Positions 5,063 through 6,521 of a stretch of DNA of 6,521 nucleotides are shown here, one piece after another (positions within the stretch are counted from its first letter, which is position 1; each line of letters starts with the position of its first letter). A program made the translations under genes and the position numbers. Source of the stretch: Desulfovibrionaceae bacterium (GTDB taxonomy: Bacteria > Desulfobacterota > Desulfovibrionia > Desulfovibrionales > Desulfovibrionaceae); assembly GCA_030539415.1 (NCBI GenBank), contig JAUNSE010000115.1:1-6521 (forward strand). The letters run 5' to 3'. The notes below the pieces were generated by a model. It saw only the letters and a program-made list of their open reading frames with translations. It ran no database searches and was not told the origin of the DNA.

Positions 5063-5105
5063 GCGGCCTTTCAGGCCGCGGGAGGGCGCAGAAACAGGCG
5101 CCCTC
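5063..5105. repeat. Two hairpins between convergent wHTH and merR genes
   Basis: GCGGCCT-TTC-AGGCCGC (5063-5079) is followed by GAGGGCGC and GCGCCCTC around an 8-nt loop (5082-5105). The second overlaps the merR stop codon. Neither strand shows a proper T run after them. They probably serve as 3' end structures for both convergent transcripts, but terminator function is not proven by the sequence. Confidence 0.5.
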
Positions 5106-5559
5106 AGTCCTTGTGCGTCCTGTTCGCGGGCAGAAGCTGGCAGGTGAACTGGCTGCAGTAGGGGCATTCCTCCTCCTCGTTGAGGCTGCGCAGGATGCCG
5201 CACTGCTCGCCGCGGCCGCCCTCGCACTTGTGCCTGAGCTCCTCGAGATGGGAGCGCAGATGCTGCAGGGCCGCAATCTGCTCGTCCACGTTGCGGATGT
5301 GCTTTTCCACCATGCTGTCTATCCAGTCGCAATTCTTTGCCGGATGCGCCTTGAAGGCCAGAAGCTCCCTGATTTCGGACAGGGTCATGCCGTGCAGGCG
5401 GCAGTGGCGGATGAAGCGCAGCCTCTCCAGATCGTCCTCGCTGTAGATGCGGTAATTGGAGCCGGTGCGTTCGGGCTGATCCAGCAGCCCCTCCTTTTCG
5501 TAATACCTGATGGTGACAACCTGGCATCCCGCCTTCTGCGCCAGCTGGCCGATCTTCAT
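5104..5559 (-). CDS. MerR-family heavy-metal-responsive regulator (CadR/PbrR-like)
   Basis: This 151-residue cytoplasmic repressor/activator begins with the MerR winged helix: MKIGQLAQKAGCQVVTIRYY, with EKEGLL and NYRIYSEDDLERLRFI following. A long dimerisation helix (about 80-112) comes next. Cys77, Cys112 and Cys120 fall where CadR and PbrR sensors bind cadmium, lead or zinc, and GxxxxCGIL at the end of the metal loop is typical. The C-terminal tail adds CPYC (132-135) and Cys140 rather than the histidine-rich tail of some CadR proteins, giving a possible second thiol site. The start is ATG 5559 with GGGGAG at 5567-5572. Its promoter at 5651-5679 has a normal 17-bp spacer, unlike the 19-20 bp spacer of typical MerR-activated promoters. 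No metal exporter or metallothionein gene is next to it in the window, so its target is elsewhere or it controls an unexpected neighbour. Family is secure; the metal is not. Confidence 0.88.
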   Translation of the reverse strand: MKIGQLAQKAGCQVVTIRYYEKEGLLDQPERTGSNYRIYSEDDLERLRFIRHCRLHGMTLSEIRELLAFKAHPAKNCDWIDSMVEKHIRNVDEQIAALQHLRSHLEELRHKCEGGRGEQCGILRSLNEEEECPYCSQFTCQLLPANRTHKD

Positions 5560-5630
5560 CGCGTCTCTCCCCGGGTCGCAGCCGCTCCGGCCGGTTCAGC
5601 CGCCGCCGGAGCGCCGGCGTCTGCCGGCAT
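5556..5630 (-). CDS. Possible 24-codon leader ORF overlapping the merR start
   Basis: From ATG at 5630 a frame of 24 codons (Ala/Pro-rich, beginning MPADAGAP) ends in TGA at 5558-5556. This overlaps the merR ATG as ATGA, the classic arrangement for translational coupling. GGGG lies 8 nt before its ATG, but that is only a few bases from the predicted transcript start. Two hairpins, GCCGGC-GTCT-GCCGGC (5613-5628) and GCTCCGGC with GCCGGAGC (5584-5612), lie inside it. In GC-rich DNA a stop-free run this short is common by chance, so confidence is low. Confidence 0.2.
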   Translation of the reverse strand: MPADAGAPAAAEPAGAAATRGETR

Positions 5631-5641
5631 GAACGAAACCC

Positions 5642-5696
5642 CTTTTCAAAAAGATAGAAACGCCTGCCCTTCCTGTCAATTCCGCGCTTTTGAAAA
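5642..5696. repeat. Paired CTTTTNAAAA motifs flanking the merR promoter
   Basis: CTTTTCAAAA (5642-5651) and CTTTTGAAAA (5687-5696) lie on either side of the merR promoter, exactly 45 bp apart. Each is nearly self-complementary, and the shared core TTTTNAAAA is rare in such GC-rich DNA. They could be binding sites for a regulator or a nucleoid protein, which is inference. Confidence 0.35.
5651..5679 (-). promoter_or_regulatory. Strong sigma-70 promoter for merR
   Basis: On the minus strand a perfect TTGACA (5679-5674) is followed by a 17-bp spacer and TATCTT (5656-5651). The implied transcript start is near 5644, giving a leader of about 85 nt. I see no clear dyad within the spacer, so direct MerR-type autoactivation by DNA distortion is not supported. 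Confidence 0.7.
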
Positions 5697-5754
5697 TTCC
5701 ATCCGCCTCGCTCCATGCGCAGCCGGAGCCGGCCTGCGTTCCGCTCGCATGTCC

Positions 5755-5808
5755 GGAGAGAAAAGAAGAGCGCCGCCCCCTCCCCCTTGCGCGGGAAGAG
5801 CGCGGCGC
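5755..5808 (-). terminator. Probable terminator of the cytochrome gene
   Basis: On the minus strand GCGCCGC (5808-5802) pairs with GCGGCGC (5776-5770). The interval can extend the stem imperfectly through CTTCCC and GGGGGAG, and a pyrimidine tail TCTTCTTTTCTCTC follows (5769-5756). It lies 72 bp after the cytochrome stop. The T run is interrupted by C, so efficiency is uncertain. Confidence 0.5.
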
Positions 5809-5880
5809 CGAAATGCGTCCTGCGGGATCTGCCGAAAGGCCCGGCCCCTGCGGACCATGCGCCTCCGGCTCCGCGGGCGG

Positions 5881-6521
5881 CTACGGATGGCCTTCGAACT
5901 TGTTGCTCAGGGCGCTGCCGCCGTTGTGACACGGCGTGCAGTCCAGGACGCCCTTGGCCCAGTTGGCCTCCTCGCCCTTGGTCTGATGGCATTCGCCGCA
6001 GGCGCTGACAGCCTCCTGCTTGGCGAAGACGCCCTTGTAGTCCTTGCCGGCGTCAATCTTGGCGTTGAGGATCTCGACGGCCTTGGCGGCCACGTCGGCG
6101 GTCAGGCGGCCGCAGCGCTCGGAGCGCTGCTTGCTGGTGGCCTCGATCTTGTTGGCGTAGCACCACTTGGACACGGAAATGTGGCACATGACCGAGCCGG
6201 CCACGTTGGACGGAAGCTCGCCGGCCACGCCCTGGGCCTTGTCGCCGGGCTGGTAGATCGGCAGCTTGGTCACTTCGTACCAGCGGAAGAGCTCGTTCAC
6301 CATGGCGTTGCGCTCCTTGCGGCCGTAGAACAGCGCGAAGGCGGCGGCGGAGCCGTAGAGGGCGCCGCAGATGGTGCCCCAGTCGGAGATGCCGCCCTTG
6401 TTGGCTTCCAGCATGGTGAAGGGGAAGGTGTTGTAGGGAGCGCCGTATTTCTCGGCCATGAGGCCGATCATGCTGTAGAAGGCGCCGTAGCCGCAGGCGT
6501 AGCCCTTGTACCAGTAGGCCT
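5881..6521 (-). CDS. Split-Soret type dihaem cytochrome c (N-terminus outside window)
   Basis: About 212 residues are visible, ending at TAG 5883-5881. The frame is open to the right edge, so the signal peptide and true start are missing; the ATG at 6471 is internal. Two CxxCH haem-c sites lie near the C-terminus, CGECH (visible residues 174-178) and CTPCH (194-198). Upstream there is a Cys/Gly-rich domain with YACGYGAF (7-14), GTICGALYGSAAAF (48-61), MCH (111-113), WCY (119-121) and ERCG (134-137). This order fits the split-Soret cytochrome of Desulfovibrio, in the C_GCAxxG_C_C-like group, where the additional cysteines can serve an iron-sulfur site. Split-Soret cytochromes are periplasmic dimers with unusual stacked haems; their physiological partner is not settled. 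A possible terminator is at 5755-5808. Assignment is strong on the combination of motifs. Confidence 0.85.
   Translation of the reverse strand, partial: AYWYKGYACGYGAFYSMIGLMAEKYGAPYNTFPFTMLEANKGGISDWGTICGALYGSAAAFALFYGRKERNAMVNELFRWYEVTKLPIYQPGDKAQGVAGELPSNVAGSVMCHISVSKWCYANKIEATSKQRSERCGRLTADVAAKAVEILNAKIDAGKDYKGVFAKQEAVSACGECHQTKGEEANWAKGVLDCTPCHNGGSALSNKFEGHP

Noticed and set aside
1..6521. CRISPR array, tRNA or rRNA genes
   Set aside because: I saw no regularly spaced repeats and no tRNA cloverleaf or rRNA signature on either strand.

Overview
The window is GC-rich DNA that most resembles a sulfate-reducing member of the Desulfovibrionaceae. The strongest reason is the gene at the right edge, which reads as a split-Soret type dihaem cytochrome c, a protein known from Desulfovibrio. 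A YedF-type selenium/sulfur protein, two small flavodoxins and an MlaC-type lipid carrier fit an anaerobic Gram-negative host. The genus is inferred from protein content alone.

Layout. Positions 1-583 (+) hold the C-terminal part of a sodium:solute symporter, closed by a strong hairpin terminator (611-646). Positions 699-1304 (-) hold yedF, which diverges from a cytoplasmic flavodoxin-like gene (1554-2090, +). The roughly 250 bp between them carry a plausible promoter for each direction. The flavodoxin gene is followed after 103 bp by an orphan mlaC (2194-2838, +) and a hairpin-T6 terminator. A second flavodoxin (3137-3745, +) carries a twin-arginine export signal and ends at a UUCG-loop terminator (3800-3832).

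Positions 3833-4391 have no convincing gene. Within this gap lies an AT-rich island (about 3961-4310) containing nine GATC sites in 247 bp, a 10-bp inverted repeat and a 12-bp AT palindrome. It is followed by a set of GC-rich inverted repeats at 4321-4363, directly before a winged-helix protein (4392-5057, +). That protein resembles the DNA-binding half of an IS630-type transposase with the catalytic half replaced by an Arg/Gly/Ala-rich tail. Convergent to it is a CadR/PbrR-like MerR metal sensor (5104-5559, -) with a near-consensus promoter and a possible overlapping leader ORF. The window ends in the split-Soret cytochrome gene (5881-6521, -), whose start lies outside.

How the genes relate. 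The centre (yedF, two flavodoxins, mlaC) is redox and envelope biology: one flavodoxin appears cytoplasmic and one exported, and they bracket a periplasmic phospholipid carrier. The exported flavodoxin and the periplasmic cytochrome could both act in the periplasm, but nothing in the sequence shows that they are partners. The metal sensor has no metal pump or sequestration gene beside it here. I see no complete, clearly new multigene system. The most unusual parts are the GATC-rich AT island, the transposase-derived wHTH protein with its palindromic leader, and the flavodoxin pair around mlaC.
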